Part shown: positions 17,800 to 27,956 of the stretch, piece after piece
Layout: every line of letters begins with the position of its first letter
Position numbering within the stretch: the first letter of the stretch is position 1
Source of the DNA: Actibacterium atlanticum
GTDB taxonomy: Bacteria; Pseudomonadota; Alphaproteobacteria; Rhodobacterales; Rhodobacteraceae
DNA length: 64,000 bases
Reading direction: 5' to 3'
NCBI RefSeq assembly: GCF_000671395.1
Contig: NZ_AQQY01000010.1
Coordinates: 48,432-112,431, forward strand
Translations under genes and position numbers: made by a program
Notes under the pieces: model-generated
Databases searched by the model: none
Told to the model about the DNA's origin: nothing
The model's input: only the letters and a program-made list of their open reading frames with translations

Positions 17800-18906
17800 A
17801 TGAAGCTGTCTCCGCTGAACCAACGCCGTTGGCAGAACTTCAAACGCAATCGCCGGGCGTTCTGGTCGCTGATCATCTTCAGCGTGCTGTTTGGCCTGTC
17901 GTTGTTCGCCGAGGTGCTGGCCAATGACAAACCGATCTATGTCAGCTATCGCGGCGAAAGCCATTTCCCGATCTACAACTTCTACCCCGAAACCGCCTTT
18001 GGCGGCGATCTGCGGACCGAGGCGGTTTATCGCGACATCGAAATTCAGTGCCTGATTATCTCGGGCGGAGAGCTGGATTGCTGGGATGACCCCGAAGGGA
18101 TTATCGCGGATGCCCAAGACGGCGAGATAGCTGGGGAGGTCATCGAAAAGGGCCGCATCCTCTGGCCGTTGATCCCCTACAGCTATTCCACGATCAACGA
18201 TATCGATGGCACCGCGCCCTCGGCGCCCGATGCCAAGCACTGGCTGGGCACGGATGACACGGCGCGCGATGTGCTGGCGCGGGTGATCTATGGCTTCCGC
18301 CTGTCGATCTTTTTCACGCTGATCGTGACCTCTTGTGCCACGGTGATTGGCATCGTGGCCGGGGCAGTGCAGGGGTATTTTGGCGGCTGGACCGACTTGA
18401 TCTTCCAAAGGGTGATCGAAATCTGGACCTCCACGCCGCAGCTATACATCATCATCATCCTGTTCGCGATCTTAGGGCGCAGTTTCTGGCTGTTGGTGTT
18501 CCTGACCATCTTGTTTGGCTGGCCCGCTTTGGTGGGCGTGGTCAGGGCCGAGTTCCTGCGCGCCCGCAACCTTGAGTATGTGCGCGCGGCCAAGGCGCTG
18601 GGCGTTAGCAACATGACCATCATGTTCCGCCATATGCTGCCCAATGCGATGGTCGCCACGCTGACCATGCTGCCCTTCATCATCACCGGCACGATCAGCA
18701 CGCTTGCGTCGCTGGATTTCCTTGGGTTTGGCCTGCCGTCCTCGGCCCCGTCGCTGGGTGAAATGGCGCTGCAAGCGAAACAGAACATCCAAGCACCATG
18801 GCTGGGATTCACCGCATTCAGCGTCTTCGCGATCATGCTGTCGCTTCTGGTGTTCATTTTCGAAGGCGTCCGCGACGCGTTTGACCCAAGAAAGACCTTC
18901 CAATGA
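17800..18906 (+). CDS. yejE: Peptide ABC transporter permease, YejE-like
   Basis: 368 residues, DppC-type permease. The N-terminus NQRRWQNFKRNRRAFWSL leads into the first helix, then a large periplasmic domain (about 35-150, with HYNFYPET-like YejE features) and the C-terminal five-helix core with EAA loop RAAKALGVSNMTIMFRHM. The ATG at 17800 with GGGAG eight bases upstream is chosen over GTG at 17794, which overlaps the yejB stop. It overlaps yejF by 4 bp. Confidence 0.93.
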   Translation: MKLSPLNQRRWQNFKRNRRAFWSLIIFSVLFGLSLFAEVLANDKPIYVSYRGESHFPIYNFYPETAFGGDLRTEAVYRDIEIQCLIISGGELDCWDDPEGIIADAQDGEIAGEVIEKGRILWPLIPYSYSTINDIDGTAPSAPDAKHWLGTDDTARDVLARVIYGFRLSIFFTLIVTSCATVIGIVAGAVQGYFGGWTDLIFQRVIEIWTSTPQLYIIIILFAILGRSFWLLVFLTILFGWPALVGVVRAEFLRARNLEYVRAAKALGVSNMTIMFRHMLPNAMVATLTMLPFIITGTISTLASLDFLGFGLPSSAPSLGEMALQAKQNIQAPWLGFTAFSVFAIMLSLLVFIFEGVRDAFDPRKTFQ

Positions 18907-20516
18907 GCGCGCTTTTGGATGTGCAGAACCTGTCAGTCAGCTTCCGGCAGGATGGTAAGGACAGCCTTGCGGTTAAAGGCGTGTCCTTTGCGGTGAACCG
19001 CGGGGAAACCGTGGCTTTGGTGGGCGAGTCCGGCTCGGGCAAATCGGTTTCGGCCCTGTCGACCGTGTCGCTTTTGCCCGACAGCGCCACGGTCAAAGGC
19101 TCGATCACCTATGATGGTCAGCAGATGGTCGGGGCTGACAAGGCCCGGCTGCAAAAAGTGCGCGGCAACGACATCAGCTTTATCTTTCAAGAGCCCATGA
19201 CTTCGCTGAACCCGCTGCACACGCTGGAACGCCAGCTGCGCGAAAGTATCGAGCTGCATCAGGGTCTGCGCGGCGACGCCGTGCGCGACCGGATCATCGA
19301 GCTGCTGCATAAGGTGGGCATCCGTGATCCCGAAACCCGGCTGGGCGCCTATCCGCATCAGCTGTCGGGCGGGCAGCGTCAGCGTGTGATGATCGCCATG
19401 GCGCTGGCCAACGGCCCCGATCTGCTGATCGCGGATGAGCCGACCACGGCGTTGGACGTGACCATTCAGGCACAAATTCTGGAACTGCTGGCCGAGCTGA
19501 AAGAGGCCGAAGGCATGAGCCTTCTGTTCATCACCCACGATCTGGGCATCGTGCGCCGTTTCGCGGATCGGGTCTGTGTGATGAAAGACGGTGAGATCGT
19601 CGAAACCGGCCCCACGGCTGAAATCTTCGACGCCCCCCAACACCCCTATACCCAGATGCTGTTGGGGGCTGAACCTTCGGGTCAGCCGGGTCCGGTTCCA
19701 CAGGATGCGCCGCAGCTGGTTGAAACCGATGCCTTGCGCGTCTGGTTCCCGATCAAGCGCGGATTTTTCGGGCGCACAGCAGGCTATGTCAAAGCGGTCA
19801 ACGAGGCCTCGATCAGTGTGCGCGCAGGTGAAACGCTGGGCATTGTGGGCGAATCCGGTTCCGGCAAGACCACGTTGGCCTTGGCCATCATGCGGTTGAT
19901 TTCATCGCAAGGCGGGATCGGCTTTGACGGTCAGGACATTCAGGGCTGGAAATCCAAACAGTTACGCCCGTTGCGCCGTGACATGCAGATCGTGTTCCAA
20001 GACCCATATGGCTCGCTTAGCCCGCGCATGACGATTGAGCAGGTCATCGCCGAAGGTCTGGGTGTGCACGGTCTGGAGCCAGGCCGTGACCGTCATGAAA
20101 TGGTCGCCGACATCATGCAAGAGGTCGGGCTGGACCCGGACACCATGCACCGCTATCCGCACGAATTTTCTGGCGGACAGCGCCAGCGCATCGCGATTGC
20201 CCGCGCCATGATCCTGAACCCGCGTCTGTTGGTTCTGGATGAACCGACCTCGGCGCTGGATATGACAGTGCAGGTACAGATCGTTGATCTGCTGCGCGAT
20301 CTGCAACAACGCCACAAGCTGGCCTATCTGTTTATCAGCCACGACCTGAAAGTCGTGCGTGCTTTGTCGCACAAGGTGATCGTGATGAAGCAGGGCGACA
20401 TTGTCGAAGCTGGCCCTGCCGCGCAAATCTTTGATGCGCCGCAAACGGACTATACCCGCGCCCTGATGGCCGCAGCGTTTGACCTTGAGGCCGACGAAAG
20501 CGTTATCGGGGCTTAG
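18903..20516 (+). CDS. yejF: Peptide ABC transporter ATP-binding protein with two ATPase domains, YejF-like
   Basis: 537 residues containing two complete ABC cassettes. Cassette 1 has [19 protein letters not shown] and LLIADEPTTALD; cassette 2 has GESGSGKTTL, FSGGQRQRI and LLVLDEPTSALD. Both carry the Dpp/Opp C-terminal YTQML / YTRAL extensions. Fusion of the two ATPases is the YejF hallmark. It completes yejABEF. Its TAG overlaps the stop codon of the convergent DUF995-like gene. Confidence 0.95.
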   Translation: MSALLDVQNLSVSFRQDGKDSLAVKGVSFAVNRGETVALVGESGSGKSVSALSTVSLLPDSATVKGSITYDGQQMVGADKARLQKVRGNDISFIFQEPMTSLNPLHTLERQLRESIELHQGLRGDAVRDRIIELLHKVGIRDPETRLGAYPHQLSGGQRQRVMIAMALANGPDLLIADEPTTALDVTIQAQILELLAELKEAEGMSLLFITHDLGIVRRFADRVCVMKDGEIVETGPTAEIFDAPQHPYTQMLLGAEPSGQPGPVPQDAPQLVETDALRVWFPIKRGFFGRTAGYVKAVNEASISVRAGETLGIVGESGSGKTTLALAIMRLISSQGGIGFDGQDIQGWKSKQLRPLRRDMQIVFQDPYGSLSPRMTIEQVIAEGLGVHGLEPGRDRHEMVADIMQEVGLDPDTMHRYPHEFSGGQRQRIAIARAMILNPRLLVLDEPTSALDMTVQVQIVDLLRDLQQRHKLAYLFISHDLKVVRALSHKVIVMKQGDIVEAGPAAQIFDAPQTDYTRALMAAAFDLEADESVIGA

Positions 20517-21010
20517 CCGTCCAGCTCAAGCTCGCGTACAACTTCGTTGTAGATGCCCAACGAGTAATCCCCACGGCTCATGTCATCGCGGTTCACGCGG
20601 CTCCATGCACTGTTCGTGGTGACGTTTTTTGACCAGATACGTCCGTTAGCGTCACGCGCAAAGCGTTCACAGCTTAGCTGTTTCTTGCTTTTGACTTTGA
20701 AGTCCTGCGGCCAATGCCAGCGGGCCTGATCGCATTTCTTGCCATCGGTCGTGATGTACCACCGTCCAGAAGCAACCGATCTTTCGCCCGAGTTTACCGC
20801 ACGATATGTGCCATCCGAGCCGCGAAAGGCAAAGGATCCTTCCCCCCAGTTTTCCGTTCGGTTGCCATAGATTTCATAAATTTCTTCGGCCGTCAGAAGC
20901 GTCGCATCATCGGGCAGGGCAAAGAACAACAACATCTGCGCCGAGGCTATGCCCGGCGACAGCACTAACGCCGCAAGGGCGGCTTTCAACAGGTTTGAAT
21001 AGTTACGCAT
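20513..21010 (-). CDS. Secreted DUF995-like protein
   Basis: 165 residues from MRNYSNLLKAALAALVL, a signal peptide ending at about ASA-Q. The mature part begins near ALPDDATLLTAEEIYEIYGNRT and has features of the DUF995 family of small periplasmic proteins: LTAEEI start, a GRWY strand, two Cys that could form a disulfide (in KKCDQ and LSCERF). Function is not known. The open frame extends to 21109, but an AGGAGGGGGAG stretch 11 bases upstream supports 21010. It is convergent with yejF. Confidence 0.65.
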   Translation of the reverse strand: MRNYSNLLKAALAALVLSPGIASAQMLLFFALPDDATLLTAEEIYEIYGNRTENWGEGSFAFRGSDGTYRAVNSGERSVASGRWYITTDGKKCDQARWHWPQDFKVKSKKQLSCERFARDANGRIWSKNVTTNSAWSRVNRDDMSRGDYSLGIYNEVVRELELDG

Positions 21011-21178
21011 AAGACTTAACGCTCCCCCTCCTATTATGATCAGGCGAACGGGCACAGCACACATAGCCTTCACCCCAGGGGGTAAAAGAGGCCGTGCTCG
21101 AACTGCCATATGTCGTTAAGTGTAGAAGAACTATACAAAAAAACGCGGGTTGAATCAAATTGTTGGCATGAGCAGCGC

Positions 21179-22534
21179 TTAGATGGCCGAGCTGTGCCCG
21201 GCTTTGGACAGGTCATAAGCATCAAAGCCCCGCGCAATCATCCGGGTCAGTGCCCGCGCATGGGGTGGAACCTCAAACCCTGCCGAACTTACCACGACCA
21301 TGTCGGGAAATTCCTTTGCAACGTCGCCAAACATGGCGTTAAGCGCCGCGTCTTCGATGTTGAATGTCTGTTTGATCTCGGCGGCGTCGATGCGAAAGTC
21401 ACACATCAAGGCTTCGATCATTCGGGACCGTAGTTTGTCATCGTCACTGAATACATGGCCGCGCCCGGTGGCGAACTGCCCCTCGCGGATACGCGCGGTA
21501 TATTCAGACGTCGAAGCCTTGTTTTGCGCAAAACCTTGCGGAAACTTCGAAATGGACGAAGCCCCAAGCCCGATCAGCACTTCGGCCGTATCATCCGTAT
21601 AGCCCTGGAAATTGCGGCGCAACGTTCCCGCATCCAGAGCACGGGTCAGGCCATCCTCGGGGCGCGCGAAATGATCAATCCCGATGTCGCGATAACCATC
21701 CCATCGGAACAGATCGGCGGCAGTTTCAAACAGCTTCAGGCGCTCTTGTGGGGTGGGCAGGGCATCAGATGGGATCATCTGTTGCCGCTTCGCCATCCAT
21801 GGCACATGGGCATAGCCATAGAGCGCCACCCGATCCGGTGACAGCGACAGCAGCTTTTGCACGGACTCCGAGATTTTCTCGGTGGTCTGATGGGGCAGGC
21901 CAAACAGAATATCCGCGTTCAGGCTGTCGATCCCGCGCGCCCGAATCATGTCGGCGGCGCGTTTTGTTACGTCATAGCTTTGATCGCGTCCGATGACCTT
22001 TTGAATCTCGGGATCGAAATCCTGCACCCCGATTGAGGCGCGGTTCATCCCGGCCGCAGCCAATGCATCCAGCCGGGCCTCGTCGATCTCGTTTGGGTCG
22101 ATCTCGACGGAAAATTCGGCGTCTTCGCCCAAAGGGGTGATGGCGAACACGGCCTCTGCCAGCTCGGTCATCATGTCGGCGGCCATAAGTGTTGGCGTGC
22201 CCCCGCCCCAATGCAGGCGCGACAGTGTGACGCCCTCGGGCAGGGCGCGTCCCAGCATGGTTATTTCGGTTTTCAACGTATCCAGATAGGCGCGTATTGG
22301 CTTGTCCGAGCGCGTGCCTTGAGTGCGGCAAGCGCAAAACCAGCACAGACGGCTGCAAAAAGGGACGTGCAGATACAGAGAGATACGGTCACCGGGCCGA
22401 ATCGAATCGACCCAGCTGGTGAATTGCTCTGTGCCGACTGACGCGGAAAAATGGGGGGCCGTGGGGTAACTTGTGTACCGGGGCACCCGCGCGTCAAACA
22501 GACCGAGCCGAGTAAGTTGCGATTCAGTGTTCAT
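21179..22534 (-). CDS. hemN: Oxygen-independent coproporphyrinogen III dehydrogenase
   Basis: 451 residues. The radical-SAM cluster is Cys60-X3-Cys64-X2-Cys67 followed by Cys69 as in HemN, with WGGGTPT and the VEIDPNE SAM-binding segment; the N-terminal PRYTSYPTAPHF is typical. It converts coproporphyrinogen III to protoporphyrinogen IX without oxygen, complementing HemF encoded at 38.4 kb. It is divergent from fnrL across a perfect FNR box at 22570-22583, so anaerobic induction is expected. No good Shine-Dalgarno precedes the ATG. Confidence 0.96.
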   Translation of the reverse strand: MNTESQLTRLGLFDARVPRYTSYPTAPHFSASVGTEQFTSWVDSIRPGDRISLYLHVPFCSRLCWFCACRTQGTRSDKPIRAYLDTLKTEITMLGRALPEGVTLSRLHWGGGTPTLMAADMMTELAEAVFAITPLGEDAEFSVEIDPNEIDEARLDALAAAGMNRASIGVQDFDPEIQKVIGRDQSYDVTKRAADMIRARGIDSLNADILFGLPHQTTEKISESVQKLLSLSPDRVALYGYAHVPWMAKRQQMIPSDALPTPQERLKLFETAADLFRWDGYRDIGIDHFARPEDGLTRALDAGTLRRNFQGYTDDTAEVLIGLGASSISKFPQGFAQNKASTSEYTARIREGQFATGRGHVFSDDDKLRSRMIEALMCDFRIDAAEIKQTFNIEDAALNAMFGDVAKEFPDMVVVSSAGFEVPPHARALTRMIARGFDAYDLSKAGHSSAI

Positions 22535-22569
22535 TACCCTAGGTTTATGAATATGCCCGATCTCTCTCT

Positions 22570-22583
22570 TTGATCGAAATCAA
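22570..22583. promoter_or_regulatory. FNR box between hemN and fnrL
   Basis: TTGATCGAAATCAA is a perfect match to TTGAT-N4-ATCAA. It ends 17 bp before the fnrL ATG and starts 35 bp before the hemN ATG. That placement suits activation of hemN and autorepression of fnrL. Confidence 0.9.
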
Positions 22584-22600
22584 AAGCAAAGCGCCAAATC

Positions 22601-23344
22601 ATGCTCAAAGATGTCCCATCTACCAAAGTAGATTGTGAATCCTGCCCAATCCGCCACCGAGCCGTGTGCGCGCGATGTGATGCGGATGAGTTGGATGAGC
22701 TGGAAGAGATGAAATATTATCGCAGCTTTGAAGCCGGTCAGACCATCATCTGGTCGGGCGATAAGATGGATTTTGTGGCGTCTGTTGTTGAAGGCATCGC
22801 CACTCTCAGCCAAACCATGGAAGACGGGCGCACGCAGATGGTTGGTCTGTTGTTGCCTTCAGATTTTGTCGGGCGTCCCGGGCGCGATACGGCGGCCTAT
22901 GACGTGATCGCCACAACGCCGCTGGTCATGTGCTGTTTCCGGAAAAAGCCGTTCGAGGAACTGATGCTGCGGACCCCGCATGTGGGGCAGCGGCTGTTGG
23001 AAATGACACTGGATGAACTGGACGCAGCGCGCGAATGGATGTTGTTGCTGGGCCGTAAAACCGCGCGCGAAAAGATCTCCAGCCTGCTGGCCATTATCGC
23101 CCGCCGCGATGCGTCGATCAGCATCGGCACCGAAGCAGGGCGGGTGGTCTTTGATCTGCCTCTCACGCGCGAGGCCATGGCCGATTATCTTGGTTTGACA
23201 CTGGAAACCGTCAGCCGTCAGATTTCGGCGCTCAAAAAGGATGGGGTGATCCAGCTGGAGGGCAAACGTCACGTCACGGTGCCCGACATGGATCGCCTGA
23301 TGGACGAAACCGGCGACGATACCGACGGCGGCATTTTCGTCTGA
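22601..23344 (+). CDS. fnrL: Crp/Fnr family oxygen-responsive regulator FnrL
   Basis: 247 residues. Cys12, 15 and 23 or 26 at the N-terminus, plus Cys111/112 in the effector domain, are the expected ligands for an oxygen-labile [4Fe-4S] cluster. A cyclic-nucleotide-binding-like barrel and dimer helix precede the HTH (AMADYLGLTLETVSRQISAL), where E-SR is the FNR-box recognition signature. FnrL activates cbb3 oxidase and heme genes at low oxygen in this family. The surrounding FNR boxes at 22570, 24284 and 28778 fit that role. Confidence 0.95.
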   Translation: MLKDVPSTKVDCESCPIRHRAVCARCDADELDELEEMKYYRSFEAGQTIIWSGDKMDFVASVVEGIATLSQTMEDGRTQMVGLLLPSDFVGRPGRDTAAYDVIATTPLVMCCFRKKPFEELMLRTPHVGQRLLEMTLDELDAAREWMLLLGRKTAREKISSLLAIIARRDASISIGTEAGRVVFDLPLTREAMADYLGLTLETVSRQISALKKDGVIQLEGKRHVTVPDMDRLMDETGDDTDGGIFV

Positions 23345-23345
23345 T

Positions 23346-24185
23346 CTAGTGCGCCATCAGCACGGGAACCGGGCAGTTTTCCATCATATTTCTGGTCGCG
23401 CCCCCCAGAATGGCTTCGCGCAGACGCGAATGGCCATAGGCGCCCATGATCAGGCTGTCAGCCGCCATATCGTTCACGTGGCGTGCCAACACATCTGAAA
23501 TCCGGGGCATGGTCTTGGCCAGAACCGAGATTTCTGTGCGCACCCCATGCCGTCCCAACCATTGCGACACCAACCCGCCGGGGTCAGACCTGTCCGGTCC
23601 ATGCTGGGGCGGGTCGACGACAGCGATGTTCACCATTTCAGCCTGCTGAAGCAGCGGCAAAGCGGCGCGCAATGCGGCCAGGGCCTCGGCGCTTTGGTTC
23701 CAGCCGATCACAATGCGCTTGCCGATCCCTTCGATCTTAGCCTTTTCAGGCATCACCAACACCGGGGTTTTTCCGTTGAACAAGGCCGCTTCAATCGCGG
23801 CTTCATCTTCGATGCCGCGGTTGTCGCCATAGGGTTTAGGCAGGATTACCATGTCAGAAAACATCGCCCGCCGTGCCACGACCTGAGACAAGCCCGCGAC
23901 CTGCGCCATGCAGGCTTCGCTGCTCCAGCGCACTGTCTCGGGCGCCATGCGGGCCTTAACGGCGGCTTCAGCTGCTTCCGCATCTTCCTGGGCACGTTTA
24001 AGCGTCTCTTGCATGACCGTCGCATTTACGCCGGCATAGTAATAGCCGGTCTGGGTGCGATCCAGACCAAGGCAAAGGATGTCCAGATGCGCATCTTCAC
24101 GGATCGCCATCGCGATGGCTTGTTCCAGCGCGGATTTCTGCAAATCCGGATTATTCACGATGGTCAGCAGCGTTTTAAAGGCCAC
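23346..24185 (-). CDS. Universal stress protein, tandem Usp domains
   Basis: 279 residues from a GTG at 24185 with AAGGAGGA upstream (first residues MAFKTLLTIV). It has two Usp-like domains; the second ends with the ATP-binding-type pattern MGAYGHSRLREAILGG and a closing TRNMMENCPVPVLMAH. It lies convergent with fnrL (1 bp between stops) and divergent from ccoN, so it shares the FNR-box region at 24284. Usp genes at this place are common in Rhodobacteraceae and suggest expression with low-oxygen growth. Biochemical role unknown. Confidence 0.9.
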   Translation of the reverse strand: MAFKTLLTIVNNPDLQKSALEQAIAMAIREDAHLDILCLGLDRTQTGYYYAGVNATVMQETLKRAQEDAEAAEAAVKARMAPETVRWSSEACMAQVAGLSQVVARRAMFSDMVILPKPYGDNRGIEDEAAIEAALFNGKTPVLVMPEKAKIEGIGKRIVIGWNQSAEALAALRAALPLLQQAEMVNIAVVDPPQHGPDRSDPGGLVSQWLGRHGVRTEISVLAKTMPRISDVLARHVNDMAADSLIMGAYGHSRLREAILGGATRNMMENCPVPVLMAH

Positions 24186-24283
24186 GGGGTCCTCCTTGGA
24201 TGGGCCGTTGGCGCTAAACCGCGCCCCCGGCTGCGACAAACCGTCTTGGTTACTTGAAACTACCCCGCCCTCAGACGTCGGCA

Positions 24284-24297
24284 TTGACATGGATCAA
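24284..24297. promoter_or_regulatory. FNR box upstream of ccoN
   Basis: TTGACATGGATCAA matches TTGAY-N4-RTCAA. Its centre is about 43 bp upstream of a start predicted from a -10-like TATCTC at 24322, the spacing of a class II FNR-activated promoter. ccoN begins at 24391 and the Usp gene at 24185 on the other strand. Confidence 0.85.
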
Positions 24298-24390
24298 GGC
24301 GATTGAAGCCGGGCGCTCGCATATCTCACGACGTGGAAAACGGTTCTGCCCCCAATTCGAATCGGGGCTGAAAGGACAAAGGGACGCAAA

Positions 24391-25989
24391 ATGTGGGACT
24401 ATCTTAAGCTGGTCATTCTTGGTGTTATCGCGGTGCTTGCCGCGATTGCTGCCAACTATGCCCGAGATGTCGCCTACCTTGTAAACGCGCTCACCGTGAT
24501 GGCGGCTGCCGCCATCACTTTCGTTGTGGTGCTGCGGGGTATGGATGAAGACAAATCAATCGACACGTCGGAATATATGGACGGAGTCGTCCGTGCCGGT
24601 GTGATCGCAACCGCCTTTTGGGGCGTTGTCGGTTTTGCCGCAGGGACGTTCATCGCGTTTCAGCTGGCGTTTCCGGCACTGAATTTCGAATGGGCCCAAG
24701 GCTATGCCAACTTTGGCCGCCTGCGTCCCTTGCACACCTCGGCAGTGATTTTCGCCTTTGGTGGCAACGCGTTGCTGGCTTCGTCGTTCTATGTGGTACA
24801 GCGCACCTCGGCGGCGCGCCTTTGGGGTGGGAACCTTGCATGGTTCGTATTCTGGGGCTTCCAGCTGGTGATCGTGCTGGCCGCAACCGGCTATCTGCTG
24901 GGCGCAACGCAGGGCAAGGAATACGCAGAACCTGAATGGTACGTCGACTGGTGGCTGACCATCGTCTGGGTGGCCTATCTGGCGGTCTTCCTAGGCACCA
25001 TCATCAAACGTAAAGAGCCGCACATCTATGTGGCCAACTGGTTCTACCTGTCGTTCATCGTGACCGTCGCGATGCTGCATCTGGTCAACAACCTGTCGAT
25101 CCCCGTGTCGATCTTCGGCTCGAAATCGGTGCAGGTGTTCGCAGGTGTGCAAGACGCGATGACCCAGTGGTGGTACGGCCACAACGCTGTGGGCTTCTTC
25201 CTGACCGCAGGCTTCCTGGGCATGATGTACTACTTCGTGCCGAAACAGGCTGAACGCCCGGTCTACAGCTATAAACTGTCGATCATTCACTTCTGGGCGC
25301 TGATCTTCCTGTATATCTGGGCTGGTCCGCACCACTTGCATTACACCGCATTGCCGGATTGGGCTTCGACCCTTGGTATGGTCTTCTCGATCATGCTGTG
25401 GATGCCCAGCTGGGGTGGCATGATCAACGGCCTGATGACGCTGTCGGGGGCTTGGGACAAGCTGCGCACCGACCCTGTGATCCGCATGATGGTGATCTCG
25501 GTTGGCTTTTACGGCATGTCCACCTTCGAAGGTCCGATGATGTCGATCAAGGCTGTGAACAGCCTGAGCCACTACACTGACTGGACCATTGGTCACGTGC
25601 ACTCGGGTGCGTTGGGCTGGAACGGCATGATCACCTTTGGTGCGCTGTACTTCCTGGTTCCCAAACTGTGGAACAAGGAACGCCTGTACAGCCTGTCGAT
25701 GGTGTCCTGGCACTTCTGGCTGGCAACAATCGGGATCGTCCTTTACGCCTCGGCCATGTGGGTCACCGGCATCATGGAAGGTCTGATGTGGCGCGAAGTC
25801 GATGCGCAGGGCTTCTTGGTGAACTCCTTCGCTGACACCGTGGCCGCCAAGTTCCCGATGTACGTTGTACGTGGTCTGGGTGGGGTCCTGTTCCTGGCAG
25901 GCGCAGTCATCATGTGCATCAACCTGTGGAAAACCGTGACAAGCGTCGAGGGTAAATCCCCCGCCGCCGTCCCGGCACCCGCTGAATAA
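24391..25989 (+). CDS. ccoN: cbb3-type cytochrome c oxidase subunit I
   Basis: 532 residues, about 12 transmembrane helices. Heme and CuB ligands are visible in [33 protein letters not shown] and [12 protein letters not shown], and the cross-linked active-site Tyr is expected in the YGHNAVGF to YYFVPK region as in other cbb3 enzymes. It reduces oxygen to water with high affinity at the cytoplasmic membrane. AAAGGACAAAGGGA precedes the ATG. First gene of ccoNOQP, preceded by an FNR box. Confidence 0.98.
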   Translation: MWDYLKLVILGVIAVLAAIAANYARDVAYLVNALTVMAAAAITFVVVLRGMDEDKSIDTSEYMDGVVRAGVIATAFWGVVGFAAGTFIAFQLAFPALNFEWAQGYANFGRLRPLHTSAVIFAFGGNALLASSFYVVQRTSAARLWGGNLAWFVFWGFQLVIVLAATGYLLGATQGKEYAEPEWYVDWWLTIVWVAYLAVFLGTIIKRKEPHIYVANWFYLSFIVTVAMLHLVNNLSIPVSIFGSKSVQVFAGVQDAMTQWWYGHNAVGFFLTAGFLGMMYYFVPKQAERPVYSYKLSIIHFWALIFLYIWAGPHHLHYTALPDWASTLGMVFSIMLWMPSWGGMINGLMTLSGAWDKLRTDPVIRMMVISVGFYGMSTFEGPMMSIKAVNSLSHYTDWTIGHVHSGALGWNGMITFGALYFLVPKLWNKERLYSLSMVSWHFWLATIGIVLYASAMWVTGIMEGLMWREVDAQGFLVNSFADTVAAKFPMYVVRGLGGVLFLAGAVIMCINLWKTVTSVEGKSPAAVPAPAE

Positions 25990-26003
25990 GGGAGACATCA
26001 CAG

Positions 26004-26729
26004 ATGGCTATCCTCGACAAACATAAGATCCTCGAGAAAAACGCAACGCTGCTTTTGGTGTTTAGTTTCCTCGTCGTCACCATCGGCGGCATCGTAGAGA
26101 TCGCCCCCCTCTTCTACCTCGAAAATACCATCGAGGAAGTGGACGGCGTGCGCCCCTACTCGCCGCTCGAGATGGAAGGTCGCAACATCTATATCCGCGA
26201 AGGCTGCTATGTCTGCCACTCGCAGATGATCCGACCGATGCGCGACGAAGTGGAACGCTATGGCCACTATAGCCTTGCGGCAGAATCCATGTACGACCAC
26301 CCGTTCCAATGGGGCTCCAAGCGGACAGGTCCTGACCTGGCCCGTGTCGGCGGCCGCTACTCGGACGAGTGGCATGTGGACCACCTGATCGACCCGCAGT
26401 CGGTTGTGCCTGAATCGGTGATGCCGAAGTATGGCTACCTGGTGAACCGCATGGTCGACGGCAAGTACATCGAAGACGTCCTGCGCACGAATGCTCTGGT
26501 CGGTGTGCCTTACACCGAAGAGATGCTGGAGAACGCCAAGGCCGACTTTGATGCGCAAATTGACCCATGGGGTGACACCGATGGCCTTCTGGAACGCTAT
26601 CCGGGGGCACAGGTGCGCAACTTCGACGGCCAGCCCGGTATCTCCGAGATGGACGCTCTGGTTGCTTATCTCCAGATGCTTGGCACGTTGGTTGACTTCT
26701 CGACCTTCGAGCCGGTCGCAAGTCGTTAA
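26004..26729 (+). CDS. ccoO: cbb3-type cytochrome c oxidase subunit II (mono-heme)
   Basis: 241 residues. One N-terminal transmembrane anchor (about 15-35) is followed by a periplasmic cytochrome c domain with the heme motif [11 protein letters not shown] and a Met ligand in SVMPKYG. It accepts electrons on the way to CcoN. It lies 14 bp after ccoN. Confidence 0.98.
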   Translation: MAILDKHKILEKNATLLLVFSFLVVTIGGIVEIAPLFYLENTIEEVDGVRPYSPLEMEGRNIYIREGCYVCHSQMIRPMRDEVERYGHYSLAAESMYDHPFQWGSKRTGPDLARVGGRYSDEWHVDHLIDPQSVVPESVMPKYGYLVNRMVDGKYIEDVLRTNALVGVPYTEEMLENAKADFDAQIDPWGDTDGLLERYPGAQVRNFDGQPGISEMDALVAYLQMLGTLVDFSTFEPVASR

Positions 26730-26740
26730 GGAGCGAGCCA

Positions 26741-26947
26741 ATGGACCTGTATTCCATACTGCGCGAGTTCGCCGACAGCTGGATGCTGCTGTTCCTGACC
26801 TTGTTCTTTGTCGGAGTGTTTGTCTGGGTCATGCGCCCGGGCAGCACCCGCCAATACAAGGACACGGCTGACATCCCGTTCCGGCACGAAAACAAACCAG
26901 CCGCCGACGATGACACAGTCGCGCGCTACGAGGAGGTGCGGTCATGA
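26741..26947 (+). CDS. ccoQ: cbb3-type oxidase subunit IV (CcoQ/FixQ)
   Basis: 68 residues with a single transmembrane helix ([16 protein letters not shown]) and a charged C-terminal tail, typical of CcoQ, which stabilises the cbb3 complex and CcoP association. It sits between ccoO and ccoP and overlaps ccoP by 4 bp (ATGA). Confidence 0.95.
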   Translation: MDLYSILREFADSWMLLFLTLFFVGVFVWVMRPGSTRQYKDTADIPFRHENKPAADDDTVARYEEVRS

Positions 26948-27819
26948 GCCAAACCGACAAAAACAAGCCTGGTGAGGTCGAAACAACCGGCCACAGCTGG
27001 GATGGTATCGAAGAGTATAACAACCCCCTGCCGCGTTGGTGGCTCTACAGCTTCTATGCCTGTATCCTTTACGCGATCGTCTACACCATCGCCTATCCGG
27101 CATGGCCCTTGTTGAAGGAAGCCACCCCCGGCGTTCTGGGTTTCTCGACCCGCGCCAATGTGGCTGCCGAGATCGAAAAGTTCGACTCCATGAACGCGCC
27201 GGTCGAAAGCAAGCTGGTCGCGGCGGACCTGACCGCCATCGCTGCGGATCCGGAACTGTCGAACTATACCAACAATGCTGGTTCGGCCGTATTCCAGACT
27301 TGGTGCGCACAGTGCCACGGTTCGGGTGCCTCGGGTTTCGCATCGCTGGGCTATCCCAACCTGCTGGACGATGACTGGCTGTGGGGCGGCACGATTGAGG
27401 ACATCCACCTGACCATCTCGCACGGTATCCGCAACGAAGAAGACGCAGATGCGCGTTATTCTGAAATGCCGGCATTCGGGCGTGACGAAATTCTCAGCGA
27501 CGAGGAAATCGGTCAGACGGTTCAATACGTGATGAAACTGTCGGGTCAGGATCATGACATGGCGGCCGCAACCGCGGGCGAGACCCTGTTCCTGGATAAT
27601 TGCTCGTCCTGCCACATGGAAGACGGCACCGGCGATATCTATCAGGGTGCTCCGAACCTGACCGATGCGGTTTGGCTCTATGGCGGGGATGCGGAAACGC
27701 TGACCGAAACCATCGCCCAGTCGCGTTATGGCGTGATGCCGTCGTGGAAAGGTCGTTTGTCCGAAGCCGATATCCGCGCCGTCGCAGCCTACGTTCACCA
27801 GCTGGGTGGCGGCGAATAA
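26944..27819 (+). CDS. ccoP: cbb3-type cytochrome c oxidase subunit III (di-heme)
   Basis: 291 residues. The N-terminus [18 protein letters not shown] and one transmembrane helix are followed by two cytochrome c domains with CAQCH (about 120) and CSSCH (about 220) motifs. It is the electron entry subunit of cbb3 oxidase and likely receives electrons from soluble or membrane-bound cytochrome c. A hairpin terminator follows 40 bp downstream. Confidence 0.98.
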   Translation: MSQTDKNKPGEVETTGHSWDGIEEYNNPLPRWWLYSFYACILYAIVYTIAYPAWPLLKEATPGVLGFSTRANVAAEIEKFDSMNAPVESKLVAADLTAIAADPELSNYTNNAGSAVFQTWCAQCHGSGASGFASLGYPNLLDDDWLWGGTIEDIHLTISHGIRNEEDADARYSEMPAFGRDEILSDEEIGQTVQYVMKLSGQDHDMAAATAGETLFLDNCSSCHMEDGTGDIYQGAPNLTDAVWLYGGDAETLTETIAQSRYGVMPSWKGRLSEADIRAVAAYVHQLGGGE

Positions 27820-27858
27820 ACACAGAGCTTCCGGGGCGCTCCGGCGTCCCGGTTGAAA

Positions 27859-27908
27859 GCACCGGTCCCTATCCTGTTCGCGCGTTTCCAAGGGGCCGGT
27901 GCATTTTT
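27859..27908 (+). terminator. Terminator of ccoNOQP
   Basis: GCACCGGTCCC (27859-27869) pairs with GGGGCCGGTGC (27892-27902) with one wobble, then ATTTTT. The 22-nt loop is long for a terminator. Confidence 0.65.
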
Positions 27909-27956
27909 ACTTAGCGCGCCTTGGGTTAAAACCCAGCCCCTTCGTCAAATCTCTGC

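Noticed and set aside
24991..26001. Long minus-strand frame opposite ccoN
   Set aside because: Antisense to a well-conserved gene; His- and Asp-rich composition and no domain, so a shadow.
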